A stretch of DNA of 30,770 nucleotides from Ascoidea tarda (nom. inval.). Its lineage: Eukaryota > Ascomycota > Saccharomycetes > Ascoideales > Ascoideaceae. Under the pieces are notes generated by a model. That model was not told where the DNA came from. It saw only the letters and a list, made by a program, of their open reading frames with translations, and ran no database searches. The stretch's first letter is position 1; the number at the start of each line of letters is the position of its first letter. This document shows positions 19,623 through 28,432 of this stretch, piece after piece. A program made the position numbers and the translations under genes. The DNA lies in NCBI GenBank assembly GCA_030560485.1, contig JAKTTS010000149.1, forward strand, positions 1-30,770, given 5' to 3'.

Positions 19623-20693
19623 ATGGCAAGAACAAGAAAAATAGGTAAAGATAGAAATGGCAGTAAGAATCAGAGACAATATCAAAATGAAAATGGAAAT
19701 AAAAAGAAGAAAACAATGAATTTGAGGATCAAAAAAGGGAAACAAAGAGTAAAAGAGAGTGATGATATTGATAATTATGATGAAGATAATGATGAAGATA
19801 ACGAAATTGAACTGAATGATTCTAATGATCAAATAGAGATTGATAATAGTAATGATGATGAAAATGAAAACGAAATAATTGAGATTGAAGATGAAGCAAA
19901 GGAGGAAATTAATGAAAAAATTAATGAATTGAATTTGAAATTTGATCCAAAGGGAATAAAAATGATAACTAAAAAAAAAAGAATAAATAAAAAACTAGCT
20001 AAAAGATTATGGAATCCACCAACAGATGAGTTTAATAATAACATAATTAATATACTCAAATTACATGTTGAGCCCTCATTAAGCAAATACAAATTAGATG
20101 GGTTCAAGAAGAAAGGGAGGGCACTGCTATATGAATTGATAAATAGATTTGAAGAGGTGTTGGAAAAGATTAATTTACCATCTGATAATTTCAAGAATGA
20201 GATTAGTAAATTTAATTTGGACTATTTGAATCGACGAATAAAATTTTTAGAAAACAATTATTCGTTAAGTTTACAGCAATTAGAGATGTTAGAAAAACGA
20301 TTAAATAAAGAGAAAATTTTGATAAAAAACGACGAAGATTTTTTAAATGAGATGAAAGAAAACTTGAAAAAACAAGAAAATTTGGTTAATAGACAAAAAA
20401 TTGGGAAATTTACAAAAGATAATGATAATGAAGTTGAATTAAACATTCAAAATAATGAAAATGAAATAATTAAATTGGATTTTGATGATTATAAATTTTT
20501 AAAAGAAAATGGGGATATTAAAGATTTAAGTGAGTTTGAAGAAGAATATTTCAATTACAATCCCATCAGAGATGAAAAATTGAGACCGTTACTAGAAAAT
20601 TTAAATGAAATTTTGAATAAGATTAGTTCAAATGTCAAGGAATTGAGGGAAATTGATGATATGAGCGAAACCATAAATAACTATTTGAGCTGA
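19623..20693 (+). CDS. Probable kinetochore subunit, CENP-Q (Okp1/Fta7) family
   Basis: The 356-residue protein has a Lys/Arg-rich N-terminus (1-45), an acidic Asp/Asn/Glu stretch (46-95), a basic patch (109-128), then a helical region. From 128 the pattern is that of CENP-Q: KRLWNPPTDEFNNNIINILK and a VEPSLSKY segment, then a helix with RALLYELINRFEEVLEKINLP (167-186), and FNLDYLNRRIKFLENNYSLS passing into a coiled coil LQQLEMLEKRLNKEKILIKNDEDFLNEMKENLKKQ (about 217-251). A second short helix lies at 322-344. In S. cerevisiae the CENP-Q orthologue Okp1 pairs with Ame1 in the COMA inner kinetochore complex. The assignment rests on my recall of the family pattern, not on a search; another coiled-coil nuclear protein is possible. 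Low G+C and Asn/Lys-rich codons fit neighbouring DNA. Its stop is only 15 bp from the convergent TDA2 stop. Confidence 0.5.
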   Translation: MARTRKIGKDRNGSKNQRQYQNENGNKKKKTMNLRIKKGKQRVKESDDIDNYDEDNDEDNEIELNDSNDQIEIDNSNDDENENEIIEIEDEAKEEINEKINELNLKFDPKGIKMITKKKRINKKLAKRLWNPPTDEFNNNIINILKLHVEPSLSKYKLDGFKKKGRALLYELINRFEEVLEKINLPSDNFKNEISKFNLDYLNRRIKFLENNYSLSLQQLEMLEKRLNKEKILIKNDEDFLNEMKENLKKQENLVNRQKIGKFTKDNDNEVELNIQNNENEIIKLDFDDYKFLKENGDIKDLSEFEEEYFNYNPIRDEKLRPLLENLNEILNKISSNVKELREIDDMSETINNYLS

Positions 20694-20708
20694 GTAATTG
20701 GGGTATAA

Positions 20709-21136
20709 TTAGTTCACAAAAACCCAAACCACCGAGACTATATACTGGTTATTGTTGTTGTTGTTTGTCTGGGAGACCTTGAAATTATAATAACCATCTT
20801 TTGCTTTATCCCAAAGCGAACCAAAGGAGTTCTTGATGTTGATGTTAATATTTTTAGTGTCGGCGCTGTTTGAGACTGCATTCAAATTGATGAAAAACTT
20901 GTAGCGGATAGCGTATTCCTTGAGAGTACCTAATAGAAGGTCTATGAAGGTGCAAGCAAACAGGTCGTCAGAGGTGTCCAATTGGTTGAATAGCTGTAAT
21001 ATTGATGGTTAGCGTGGGCATTAGGTGTCTGGATAGGATGTGCTCATACCTTATTGATAGCAGCCTCCACCTTGTCTTTAGTAACAGGGGCCAGTTTCTC
21101 GTTTGCAACATCCGAGGCGATGGTCAAGCGAGCCAT
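20709..21136 (-). CDS. TDA2: Tda2-like Tctex-type dynein light chain protein (two exons)
   Basis: Exon 1 is 21136-21050 (29 codons, MARLTIASDV to AAINK) and exon 2 is 20993-20709; the joined protein has 124 residues. Tda2 is a Tctex-type (DYNLT-like) light chain that works with Aim21 at cortical actin patches in S. cerevisiae (126 aa). The C-terminal block FGSLWDKAKDGYYNFKV plus YIVSVVWVFV matches IGASWESKKDGIFNYKL plus YLITILWL of Tda2. Without splicing, translation would stop at the TGA in the second codon of the intron (GTA TGA), and exon 2 has no ATG before its conserved part. Two CTG codons occur, at Leu15 and in the DDLF of exon 2. It is divergent from VTC1. Confidence 0.9.
20994..21049 (-). 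other. 56-nt spliceosomal intron in TDA2
   Basis: On the minus strand it begins GTATGA and ends TTACAG, with a branch-like GCTAACC about 14-17 nt before the 3' AG. The intron falls between codons (phase 0). Both the 5' site (GTATGT is the yeast consensus) and the branch (TACTAAC consensus) are slightly relaxed. Confidence 0.85.
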
Positions 21137-21531
21137 TGTGTTTCTGCTGCTTCTGCTGTTTCTGCTGCTCTGCTTCTGCTACTTCTGCTTCTAGTGTGAA
21201 TCTCCAGCAAAGACCTCTTTAGTCCAAAATTTCCAGAACCAGCACCACGGCACCCTCTGCATCCACACGCGCTCTCACGCACCTACACAGCTTACCAGGC
21301 ACGTGGGCTCGGCTTTCTCTTTCCGGCAAGGAATCGCGCATCGGGCAGCAGCCGAAAAGTCGCAGCACAAACTTTGCTGCTTCTTATCCTTTGCAAAGGA
21401 GCTGCTACTTATACCCAGGACTCTGCTGCCCTTGCTGTCTTTCCCTCTCTCATCTTCCATTGCTTTCCATATTCTTGCAACTGCTATCGAAAACTCTCTC
21501 ACACAAGATCTCACACACCACACTTTTCACC
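21137..21531. promoter_or_regulatory. GC-rich divergent promoter between TDA2 and VTC1
   Basis: 395 bp head-to-head. Line 21241 is 38/60 G+C. It contains runs of ctgcttctg on the TDA2 side, a CACGTGGG site at 21300-21307 and a pyrimidine-rich VTC1 leader (21420-21531) ending CACC before the ATG. Confidence 0.7.
21300..21307 (+). promoter_or_regulatory. Pho4-type UAS (CACGTGGG) of VTC1
   Basis: CACGTGGG is the high-affinity Pho4 site known from S. cerevisiae phosphate-responsive promoters, and VTC1 is a PHO-regulon gene there. It lies 232 bp before the VTC1 ATG. Site identity is seen in the sequence; phosphate regulation in this yeast is inferred. Confidence 0.6.
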
Positions 21532-21900
21532 ATGTCAGGAGTCTTATTACAAACTACCCCAGGCAAGAGAATTGCCTTGCCGACAAGAGTCGAGCCAAAG
21601 GTTTTTTTTGCAAACGAGAGAACTTTTCTCAGTTGGTTGAACTTCACTGTTATATTGGGCTCCTTGGCCATTGGTTTATTGAATTTTGGTGACAAAATCG
21701 GAAGAATAAGTGCTTCATTGTTCACTTTGGTCGCAATGTTCACAATGGTCTATGCTTTGGTCACCTATCACTGGAGAGCTGCTGCTATCAGGAAAAGAGG
21801 TTCAGGCCCCTACGATGACAGATTTGGCCCAACAATGTTGTGTTTTTTCCTATTGGTTGCCGTTGTCATCAATTTCATCCTAAGATTTAGAGCAACATGA
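21532..21900 (+). CDS. VTC1: Vacuolar transporter chaperone Vtc1
   Basis: A small membrane subunit of the VTC complex, which makes polyphosphate and moves it into the vacuole. 122 residues (S. cerevisiae 129), with near identity through the body: [68 protein letters not shown]. Three transmembrane helices are evident at about 37-56, 64-82 and 98-118 (DUF202-type). The start [13 protein letters not shown] fits the S. cerevisiae N-terminus, is preceded by CACC, and follows a C/T-rich leader. The C-terminal tail is shorter than in S. cerevisiae. No CTG codons. Confidence 0.98.
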   Translation: MSGVLLQTTPGKRIALPTRVEPKVFFANERTFLSWLNFTVILGSLAIGLLNFGDKIGRISASLFTLVAMFTMVYALVTYHWRAAAIRKRGSGPYDDRFGPTMLCFFLLVAVVINFILRFRAT

Positions 21901-22343
21901 GGATAATATAATTTTTGATCCCAATATTTGGTTTCTAAACAGCCCAATGAAAAAACCATAAAAAAACAAAAAAAATACATTAAAAAGACTATCTGTTACT
22001 ATCTATAAATATTCCATTTTACTTAATTTTATTCAATTTTTTCGACTTTATTTCTCTCATGCGACACCTTTCCTCTCTTTTATACGTATTCACCCTGTTT
22101 ATCCTGTATTCATGTGATTTGACACATTAAAATCTTCTTTTTTACTCGTTTTTTGGTACTAATCTTTTACTTCATCAATTAAACTTTTTTTTTCCTGAAA
22201 ATATATAGTCCATTAAATTTTACTTCAAGTTTAATTTAAATATTAATAAATTATATTACTCTGAAAAGTACCAATCAAAATAAATATTTTTTCTTTTTTT
22301 TTTGTTTTTTTTTACTTCTCGTTGTTTGCTTTTTCTTAACGAA
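21901..22343. other. AT-rich intergenic region, VTC1 to PPT2
   Basis: 443 bp with VTC1 3' processing signals (A-runs then atctataaatattcc) and a T-rich stretch (22285-22320) just before the PPT2 ATG. No gene is supported. Confidence 0.5.
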
Positions 22344-22766
22344 ATGACTAATCACATCATTTTGGGAATAGGCACTGATTTAATCAGATTATCCAGATTC
22401 ACTAAAATCATTCAAAAAAATGGGCTATCAAGTAACTATATATCAAAATTCTCAAAAAGAATCCTTAATGACAAATTCGAATTAATCAAATTCGATAATT
22501 TTAAACAAAAAAATGATATTAATATGTGTTCTAAAATTTTAACTTCAAGCTGGTCTTCAAAGGAAGCTCTATTTAAAACTCTTGATTTAAAAGACCAAAA
22601 ATTGTTCAATTTTAACCAATGGTATAAAATTAATGATATTAATGGCAAACCAATCATAAATAACCTAGATTACATCCAATCCTATCCAAATGAACAATTC
22701 CTATTGACTTTATCTGATGATGGTGATTACTTAACATCTACAGTTCTAAGAATAAAAAAAGTATAA
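22344..22766 (+). CDS. PPT2: Holo-acyl-carrier-protein synthase Ppt2 (AcpS-type phosphopantetheinyl transferase)
   Basis: Transfers 4'-phosphopantetheine from CoA to the mitochondrial acyl carrier protein. The 140-residue protein keeps the AcpS signatures: GIGTDLIRLSRF (Asp of the Mg site) near the N-terminus, WSSKEALFKTL (the catalytic Glu) at about 73-83 and a C-terminal LTLSDDGDYLTSTVL strand pair. S. cerevisiae Ppt2 has about 173 residues, so this copy is somewhat short. The start MTNHIILGIGTDL places the motif where the family has it; the frame continues upstream only through a T-rich leader. Fast evolution is usual for Ppt2. It is convergent with GUA1. Confidence 0.86.
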   Translation: MTNHIILGIGTDLIRLSRFTKIIQKNGLSSNYISKFSKRILNDKFELIKFDNFKQKNDINMCSKILTSSWSSKEALFKTLDLKDQKLFNFNQWYKINDINGKPIINNLDYIQSYPNEQFLLTLSDDGDYLTSTVLRIKKV

Positions 22767-22925
22767 AGAAAAGCATTTAAAATCCACCTCTTGGTTTATT
22801 TTCCTACGTTTTTGTTTTTTTTATATTTGATAGTCTATATTATATTATATTATGTTATAAATAATAATTCTATGAATTTAAATGTCAAAGGTAACTAATT
22901 CTAATACTCTCATTAATATGTTCAT

Positions 22926-24497
22926 CTATTCCCATTCAACAGTAGCTGGTGGTTTAGAGGTAATATCATAAACAACTCTTGAAATTCCATCAACTTCATT
23001 CACAATTCTTGAGGCAACTTTCTTCAAAAATCTGGCATCAAAAATAAACCAATCAGCTGTCATGAAATCAGTAGTTTCAATAGCTCTCAATGCAATAACT
23101 TGAGCATAAACTCTTTCATCCCCCATAACACCAACTGATTTAACAGGTAATAATGCTGCAAATGCTTGGGAAATTTGACTATATAATCCTGCTTTTTTAA
23201 TTTCTTCAATGTAAATATGGTCTGCTTTTCTTGCAATTTCAACTTGAGATGGTGTAACCTCTCCAAGTATTCTAATGGCTAAACCTGGTCCTGGGAATGG
23301 ATGTCTCCAAACTAAATCATGAGGAATGCCTAATAATTCACCCAAAGCACGAACTTCGTCTTTAAATAACTCTCTTAAAGGCTCAATCAATTTTAGTTTC
23401 ATATTTTCTAATAACCCACCAACATTATGGTGTGTTTTGATAGTTTGAGATGGTCCTTTAAATGAAATTGATTCAATAACATCTGGGTATAATGTACCTT
23501 GCAATAAAAACTCAATTTCATCTCCATCCTTGGGTTTTATTTCATTAGCAACCCTTTCAAAAACATGAATAAATGTGTTGCCAATTACTTTTCTTTTTTT
23601 CTCTGGTTCAGTGACGCTCTTTAACTTTGATAAAAATTCTTCAGAGGCATCAACAACAGTTAAATTAATACCTAAACCTTCTGTAAGGTTTTGTTTGACC
23701 ATTTTAGCCTCATTTAATCTTAAAACACCATTATCGACTAAAATAGCGTGAAATCTATCTCCAATAGCTCTAGCCATTAATTTGGCAGCAACAGTTGAAT
23801 CGACACCACCAGAAACAGCACCAATGACTTCAGCAGTTGGACCAACAAGTTTTTTAATTCTTGAAATCTCAGTGTCAATGAAATTTTCCATACTCCAATT
23901 TGGATTAGCTTGACAAATGTCAAGAGCAAAATTTCTCAATAATTCTTTACCTTTAACTGAATGGGTGACTTCGGGATGAAATTGTAAACCATATATTGGT
24001 TTTGTTTCATGGGCCATGGCAGCAAATGGAGAATTATCAGAAGTAGCAACGACTTTAAAACCTTGTGGTAAAGCAGATAATTTGTCATGATGAGACATCC
24101 AAACTTTTGAGTGGTCAACATCTTTAAATAATGGACAAGATTTATCTTCAACTTGAAGCAAAGCTGGGCCGTATTCTCTTTTATCTCCTCTAATCACTTT
24201 AGTGTTGTTAATATGAGCGATTTCTTGCATACCATAACAAATGCCTAGAATTGGAACATTCAAATCAAAAACAGCCAAATCAACATGAGGAGCATCATCA
24301 GCAAAGACAGAATATGGACTACCAGACAAAATAATACCTTTGGGTTTCCAGGTTAATTCTTTAATCTTTTGAGTGCATGGTAACATTTCAGCATAAACAT
24401 TGAACTCTCTAAGACGTCTAGTAATAAGATGACTATACTGAGAACCGAAATCCAATACTAAAATAGTATCAAAAACCTCTTTAATTTCTTCAGCCAT
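22926..24497 (-). CDS. GUA1: GMP synthase (glutamine-hydrolysing)
   Basis: Converts XMP, glutamine and ATP to GMP in de novo guanine nucleotide synthesis. 523 residues from [11 protein letters not shown] (S. cerevisiae 525). The class I amidotransferase domain has GICYGMQE (Cys87) and FHPE (His174, Glu176). The ATP-pyrophosphatase P-loop SGGVDST is at 229-235, then [42 protein letters not shown] and the end [10 protein letters not shown]. The open frame begins ten codons earlier (ATG 24527, MISFLKNIF), but only the inner Met fits the family N-terminus. Small departures from S. cerevisiae Gua1 are SGSP for SGGP (residues 58-61) and SHHD for SHGD (135-138). No CTG codons. Confidence 0.98.
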   Translation of the reverse strand: MAEEIKEVFDTILVLDFGSQYSHLITRRLREFNVYAEMLPCTQKIKELTWKPKGIILSGSPYSVFADDAPHVDLAVFDLNVPILGICYGMQEIAHINNTKVIRGDKREYGPALLQVEDKSCPLFKDVDHSKVWMSHHDKLSALPQGFKVVATSDNSPFAAMAHETKPIYGLQFHPEVTHSVKGKELLRNFALDICQANPNWSMENFIDTEISRIKKLVGPTAEVIGAVSGGVDSTVAAKLMARAIGDRFHAILVDNGVLRLNEAKMVKQNLTEGLGINLTVVDASEEFLSKLKSVTEPEKKRKVIGNTFIHVFERVANEIKPKDGDEIEFLLQGTLYPDVIESISFKGPSQTIKTHHNVGGLLENMKLKLIEPLRELFKDEVRALGELLGIPHDLVWRHPFPGPGLAIRILGEVTPSQVEIARKADHIYIEEIKKAGLYSQISQAFAALLPVKSVGVMGDERVYAQVIALRAIETTDFMTADWFIFDARFLKKVASRIVNEVDGISRVVYDITSKPPATVEWE

Positions 24498-25486
24498 TTT
24501 GAATATGTTCTTTAAAAACGAGATCAACTAACAGAACTACAGAGTTTTTAATGAGATTTCTCTAATCATTTCAATCAAAATCCAAAGAGAAAAAAAAAAG
24601 ACGAAAAAAAAAACTTGTTTTTATTGTGAAAAAGTCGATGAGTAAAATTTTAAATTCGAAAAGCGCGGGTAACCGCTGTTTCTCAATTTTTCTTTTTTTT
24701 GGAAATTTGAACTTTGAAGCCACAAATTTGGGTCGGTTTTTGTGGAAATCAAAGATAAGAGCTGTATCTCTTTGAATAGGGTAAACTTGCGGTAGCAGGA
24801 TCTACTTTTAAGTAACGGATGTGGATTACAGAAAAGGCACTTCATAATGAGTAGGCTTCTTATTGTAACTTTTTTGCATCGTCATTTCCTTACTAAAAGG
24901 TGTTTGTCTAATCAAATATTACGGCCTACTGGCAAAACTTGTTTTGTAGCGTTTGTGCTGAGATTTGAAACAATCTAAAACGAAATAAACCGATTGTCTA
25001 TTGTGATGTGTATTAACTATGTGTTGATTGATTTGGTCTGGCAAGGCTGCTTTTGTTTCAAAACAGTTCCTTTACTATTTTCTGAGATTCTCACGGAATT
25101 CCATGCAATTTGAAAATCTCAAAAGATTTCAAATGATGGGTTTTATTTTTTAGATTGTAGCCAATAAATGTTGATAAATTATTCTTTGCGTGTAACTGCA
25201 TCGTAATGCGGAATAACATGTAGAAAGCTAAGCATTTTAATGCATATATCACTAACTTTATACATATGTATACATATACACACCTTTTTTGCACATGTCT
25301 TTAATTGTTTGTTTTTTGTTTTTTCTTAATGCTTGGGGCTTTGTGCAAAGAGAAAATACAAGAAGAGTTTAAAAATTGCACCATTTTACTTTGACCATGA
25401 GATTTGTATATAGAAGTAGATATAAAAAAACAGGAAAATTAAAATTTTGATCGGGATTTGACTGCTGAATGAACTGAGAAAATATA
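24498..25486. other. Intergenic region upstream of GUA1
   Basis: 989 bp between the GUA1 start and the 3' end of the next minus-strand gene. The GUA1 side has A-runs and a Reb1-type site. An imperfect inverted repeat (ttgaaaatct/agatttcaa, 25109-25133) and a palindromic atgtatacat near 25265 are visible. No coding region is supported. Confidence 0.5.
24666..24672. promoter_or_regulatory. Reb1-type site CGGGTAA upstream of GUA1
   Basis: Exact general-regulatory-factor core CGGGTAA, 170 bp before the GUA1 ATG, in otherwise AT-rich DNA. Reb1 sites usually sit in nucleosome-free promoter regions at about this distance. Confidence 0.5.
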
Positions 25487-28432
25487 TCAATCACTATCAG
25501 AATGGGTATCTGGGTTGGCAATAAATAGCTTCATTCCTCCCTCTGAAAATGACATGGTTGATCTTACACTGTTATATCTCGATGTGCCTGATCCTTTGGG
25601 TGATTTTAAAATCAAGCTGTGGCTGCTTTTAATAGTGGTTTTATCTCCCAAAATATCAGAGCTATTATTATCCACAAAACTGGAAACATTTGATGGAGAT
25701 TTTTGAATACCTGAATCACCCATATCTTTCAATGCTTTGATTAAAACGTTAGATTCCAAAGATTGTCTTTTGTTCGATAGACTGTTTTCTTTTTTAATTG
25801 ACAAAAGATCGCCGAACACGTCATTGTTTTCAACTTCTGAAGCTAATAGTCTTGGCTGTAATGATAAATGTTTTAAATCATTTTGAAAATAAGTAGATTT
25901 AGAATCTAAGGAAACCTTTGAAATATGCAGATTTTTATTAACCAATCGAATAGCTAAGGGAAGACCCCATTTTTTATAAGAAATATCGCAGTTTGCAGTT
26001 CCAGCTTTATTTCTTAATTCTTCAATGTAAGAAGATTTTTTACCTTTATTCGGATCAACATAAATTGAATTATTAATATTTGGAAATTTTTGCAGAGCTT
26101 TTGGATTATAAACTTGTGAAGATCTTGTTGCATTATTTTTATTTGAAATCACTGGATTTTCCTCCAGTGCCACAAAAGTTGAAGACGAATAAGTTCTTCT
26201 GTTTCCAACAGACAATGGTGCAACACCAGGAGGAAGTCTTCTTGAAACTCCTTTATATTGTGGTTTTGTTGCATAAGTAACCGGTGGAGCTGTCATTTCT
26301 TCTCTTCTATCATAGGAGAAGATTTTTTCTGGTGACAAATTTTTCAAATCAGATTGTGAACTTGTAATTAATAAATCGGAAGGTATATTCAACAGAGTGT
26401 GATTTTTAGTTTCGTTTTGGGATTGGCCGATATTCCTTTTGTCATTTTCGTCATCAGTGACGTTGTTCATGATAACCATTTTTCTATTATTATCAGTATT
26501 TTGGTCCAAATATCCGTGATATGTTGGTTTTTTAACTTCAAAAGTCAATTCGTCATCTGATTGGTCGAATGAATACCCAGTGGACCTGCTTTGTCTTCTA
26601 TCTATAAAGGCATTATCTCTTGGCAGCATAGGTCTTATAGATGGAGGAGAGTCACTGTTTAAAGAAAAATTTGTATTTCTAATTGATATTTCGTTTGATT
26701 TCTTTTGAGATGGGAAAAGTAGTGAATCATTATCAATGTCACCATCACCATCATCATCAGAAGAAAAGGTAAAGGGGTTTTCATCATTTGACACATAACT
26801 AACATTATCATTATAATTATTCTGAATTTGCGGAGATAATTGTGATTTGATTTGAGTCGACATTAAAGTATTATGGTCATAGGTCATTTGAGATGAAGTA
26901 TCGCCTAAGATATAGGTTTCAGTTGTGATATCGGAGGATTGGCCAAGAGAAAACTGTCTTTGTCTTTCGGTTTTGGGGGAATCATCTTGGTTATCAAATT
27001 GACTAAAATTTGAGGTTAATATGGATAAATTATTATTTGGGTTATTAATCGGTTGGTTATTAGTTCGTTGGCTATTAGTTGGCTGATTACTCGGTTGTTG
27101 GTTGAGCTGTTGGTAATTAAAATGATCTTTTGATGGAGAATTAATTCTATAATCGACTGGATGAACTGAATTTAAAGCCTTTTCTTGGAATTTTAATATT
27201 TCTACTTCACTTTGTAATAATTTTTGATCTTCTTTAATTAAATTATGAATATCTTCATTATCATCTTCAACCGTGTTATTATTGTTATTATTGTTATTAT
27301 TGCTATTATTGTTATTATTGTTATTATTACCATTGTCGGTGGGAGGAGAATTGGTGGTAGTAGAAATAATTGGTGGCTGAGAAATATAGTCCAAGTTTAA
27401 AGGAGAAACATTTGAAATATCACTTGAAGTAGTAATTAAATTTGTTAAAGTGCCTTGACTACTTTTGTTGTTCAAATTGCTATCTACGATTAGTTGGTCT
27501 AAATTTTTGTTTAAATTGTCCAAATCAGATATGTTTGGATAAGGTAATATTTTATTACCATGAGAAGTCGTTGTAATACTAGTAGTATCTAATTGGGTAG
27601 AATTTTCGTTTTCGTTTTTGTTTTTGTTTTTGTTTTCTTCTTCCTTTTCGTTTAACGATTCTTTTTGCTGACTTGTTTCATTATGATTAATATCTGTGGG
27701 TGGTTTTCTTCTTAAATGAGAAGTTTTACTACTATAGGAGTTTGGTAGGGAGAGAATTGAATTTGTGGCAGTAGAATTGGGTAAAAGGGAGTTTGTTCTT
27801 GAAATTGTATTTTCTGATATATTTAAATAAACATTATTATTATTATCATTATTATTGTTATTGATGTTAATATTGTTGTTATTACCAATAATATCTATAT
27901 TACTATTATTGTTAAAAGGTGGTAAAGTAGGTAAATCTAAAGATAGTTTTGAGTCGTTTCTCGGAAGATCAGATCTTGATATAGATAAACTGTGACGATT
28001 AGGGTTTCTGACATTTTGTAAATCTAATTGATTGTTATGAAAATCATGGTCCTTTGAGAATTTTGAGTCAACAGGAGATTTTGAAGGAGGAGAGTTAGCA
28101 GGAGTGTGTAAATGGAAATGTTTGATCTTTGGAGATAGTTTTAATTTTAAAGAGTTTTGTCGATTATGAGAAGTATTTTGATTTGGAGTTTTATCTAAAT
28201 TGGTGTTTATTGATAAATTTGTCTTTTGCTTATTGTTTACGTTTAAAGTTGTATTATTGGAGAATTGGTTTGAAGTTGAAGAGGAAATATTTGGAACATT
28301 CAAATTATTTGAAAAGTTAGAATTGCTTGAGGTAGTTGAGTCAGAAAATAAAGAGTTCAACTTTTCACCTATATTGAAACGAAGAGAGCTTCTTTTCCAA
28401 ATTGAACTGGATCGCTGGTGCAGATGGCTCAT
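25487..28432 (-). CDS. Unrecognised 981-residue low-complexity protein
   Basis: I do not recognise this gene. Start chosen at ATG 28432: MSHLHQRSSSIWKRSSLRFNIG, a basic Ser-rich N-terminus like that of cortical or cytoskeletal yeast proteins. The frame is open for 132 more codons upstream, but that part is pyrimidine-rich leader read as hydrophobic residues. The body is Asn/Ser/Asp-rich: poly-Asn at 27275-27330, a KNENEN run, NQPT/NQPI repeats near 27040-27110 and an acidic SSDDDGDGDID. Two stretches look conserved because they lack low complexity: about 725-770 (SRRLPPGVAPLSVGNRRTYS, FVALEENPV) and about 795-880 (SSYIEELRNKAG, YKKWGLPLAIRLVNKN, LSLQPRLLASEVENNDVFGDLL). It ends in an Asp/Ser-rich tail. 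No catalytic motif or membrane segment is evident in the chosen form. Confidence 0.85.
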   Translation of the reverse strand: MSHLHQRSSSIWKRSSLRFNIGEKLNSLFSDSTTSSNSNFSNNLNVPNISSSTSNQFSNNTTLNVNNKQKTNLSINTNLDKTPNQNTSHNRQNSLKLKLSPKIKHFHLHTPANSPPSKSPVDSKFSKDHDFHNNQLDLQNVRNPNRHSLSISRSDLPRNDSKLSLDLPTLPPFNNNSNIDIIGNNNNININNNNNDNNNNVYLNISENTISRTNSLLPNSTATNSILSLPNSYSSKTSHLRRKPPTDINHNETSQQKESLNEKEEENKNKNKNENENSTQLDTTSITTTSHGNKILPYPNISDLDNLNKNLDQLIVDSNLNNKSSQGTLTNLITTSSDISNVSPLNLDYISQPPIISTTTNSPPTDNGNNNNNNNNSNNNNNNNNNTVEDDNEDIHNLIKEDQKLLQSEVEILKFQEKALNSVHPVDYRINSPSKDHFNYQQLNQQPSNQPTNSQRTNNQPINNPNNNLSILTSNFSQFDNQDDSPKTERQRQFSLGQSSDITTETYILGDTSSQMTYDHNTLMSTQIKSQLSPQIQNNYNDNVSYVSNDENPFTFSSDDDGDGDIDNDSLLFPSQKKSNEISIRNTNFSLNSDSPPSIRPMLPRDNAFIDRRQSRSTGYSFDQSDDELTFEVKKPTYHGYLDQNTDNNRKMVIMNNVTDDENDKRNIGQSQNETKNHTLLNIPSDLLITSSQSDLKNLSPEKIFSYDRREEMTAPPVTYATKPQYKGVSRRLPPGVAPLSVGNRRTYSSSTFVALEENPVISNKNNATRSSQVYNPKALQKFPNINNSIYVDPNKGKKSSYIEELRNKAGTANCDISYKKWGLPLAIRLVNKNLHISKVSLDSKSTYFQNDLKHLSLQPRLLASEVENNDVFGDLLSIKKENSLSNKRQSLESNVLIKALKDMGDSGIQKSPSNVSSFVDNNSSDILGDKTTIKSSHSLILKSPKGSGTSRYNSVRSTMSFSEGGMKLFIANPDTHSDSD
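27275..27335. repeat. Poly-Asn trinucleotide tract
   Basis: (ATT/GTT)n with single GCT changes gives about 20 Asn with two Ser on the minus strand of the unrecognised gene. Confidence 0.88.

Noticed and set aside
25000-25086. Possible C/D snoRNA (GTGATGT ... CTGA)
   Set aside because: The C box is imperfect, there is no terminal stem and no C'/D' pair; motifs this short are expected by chance.
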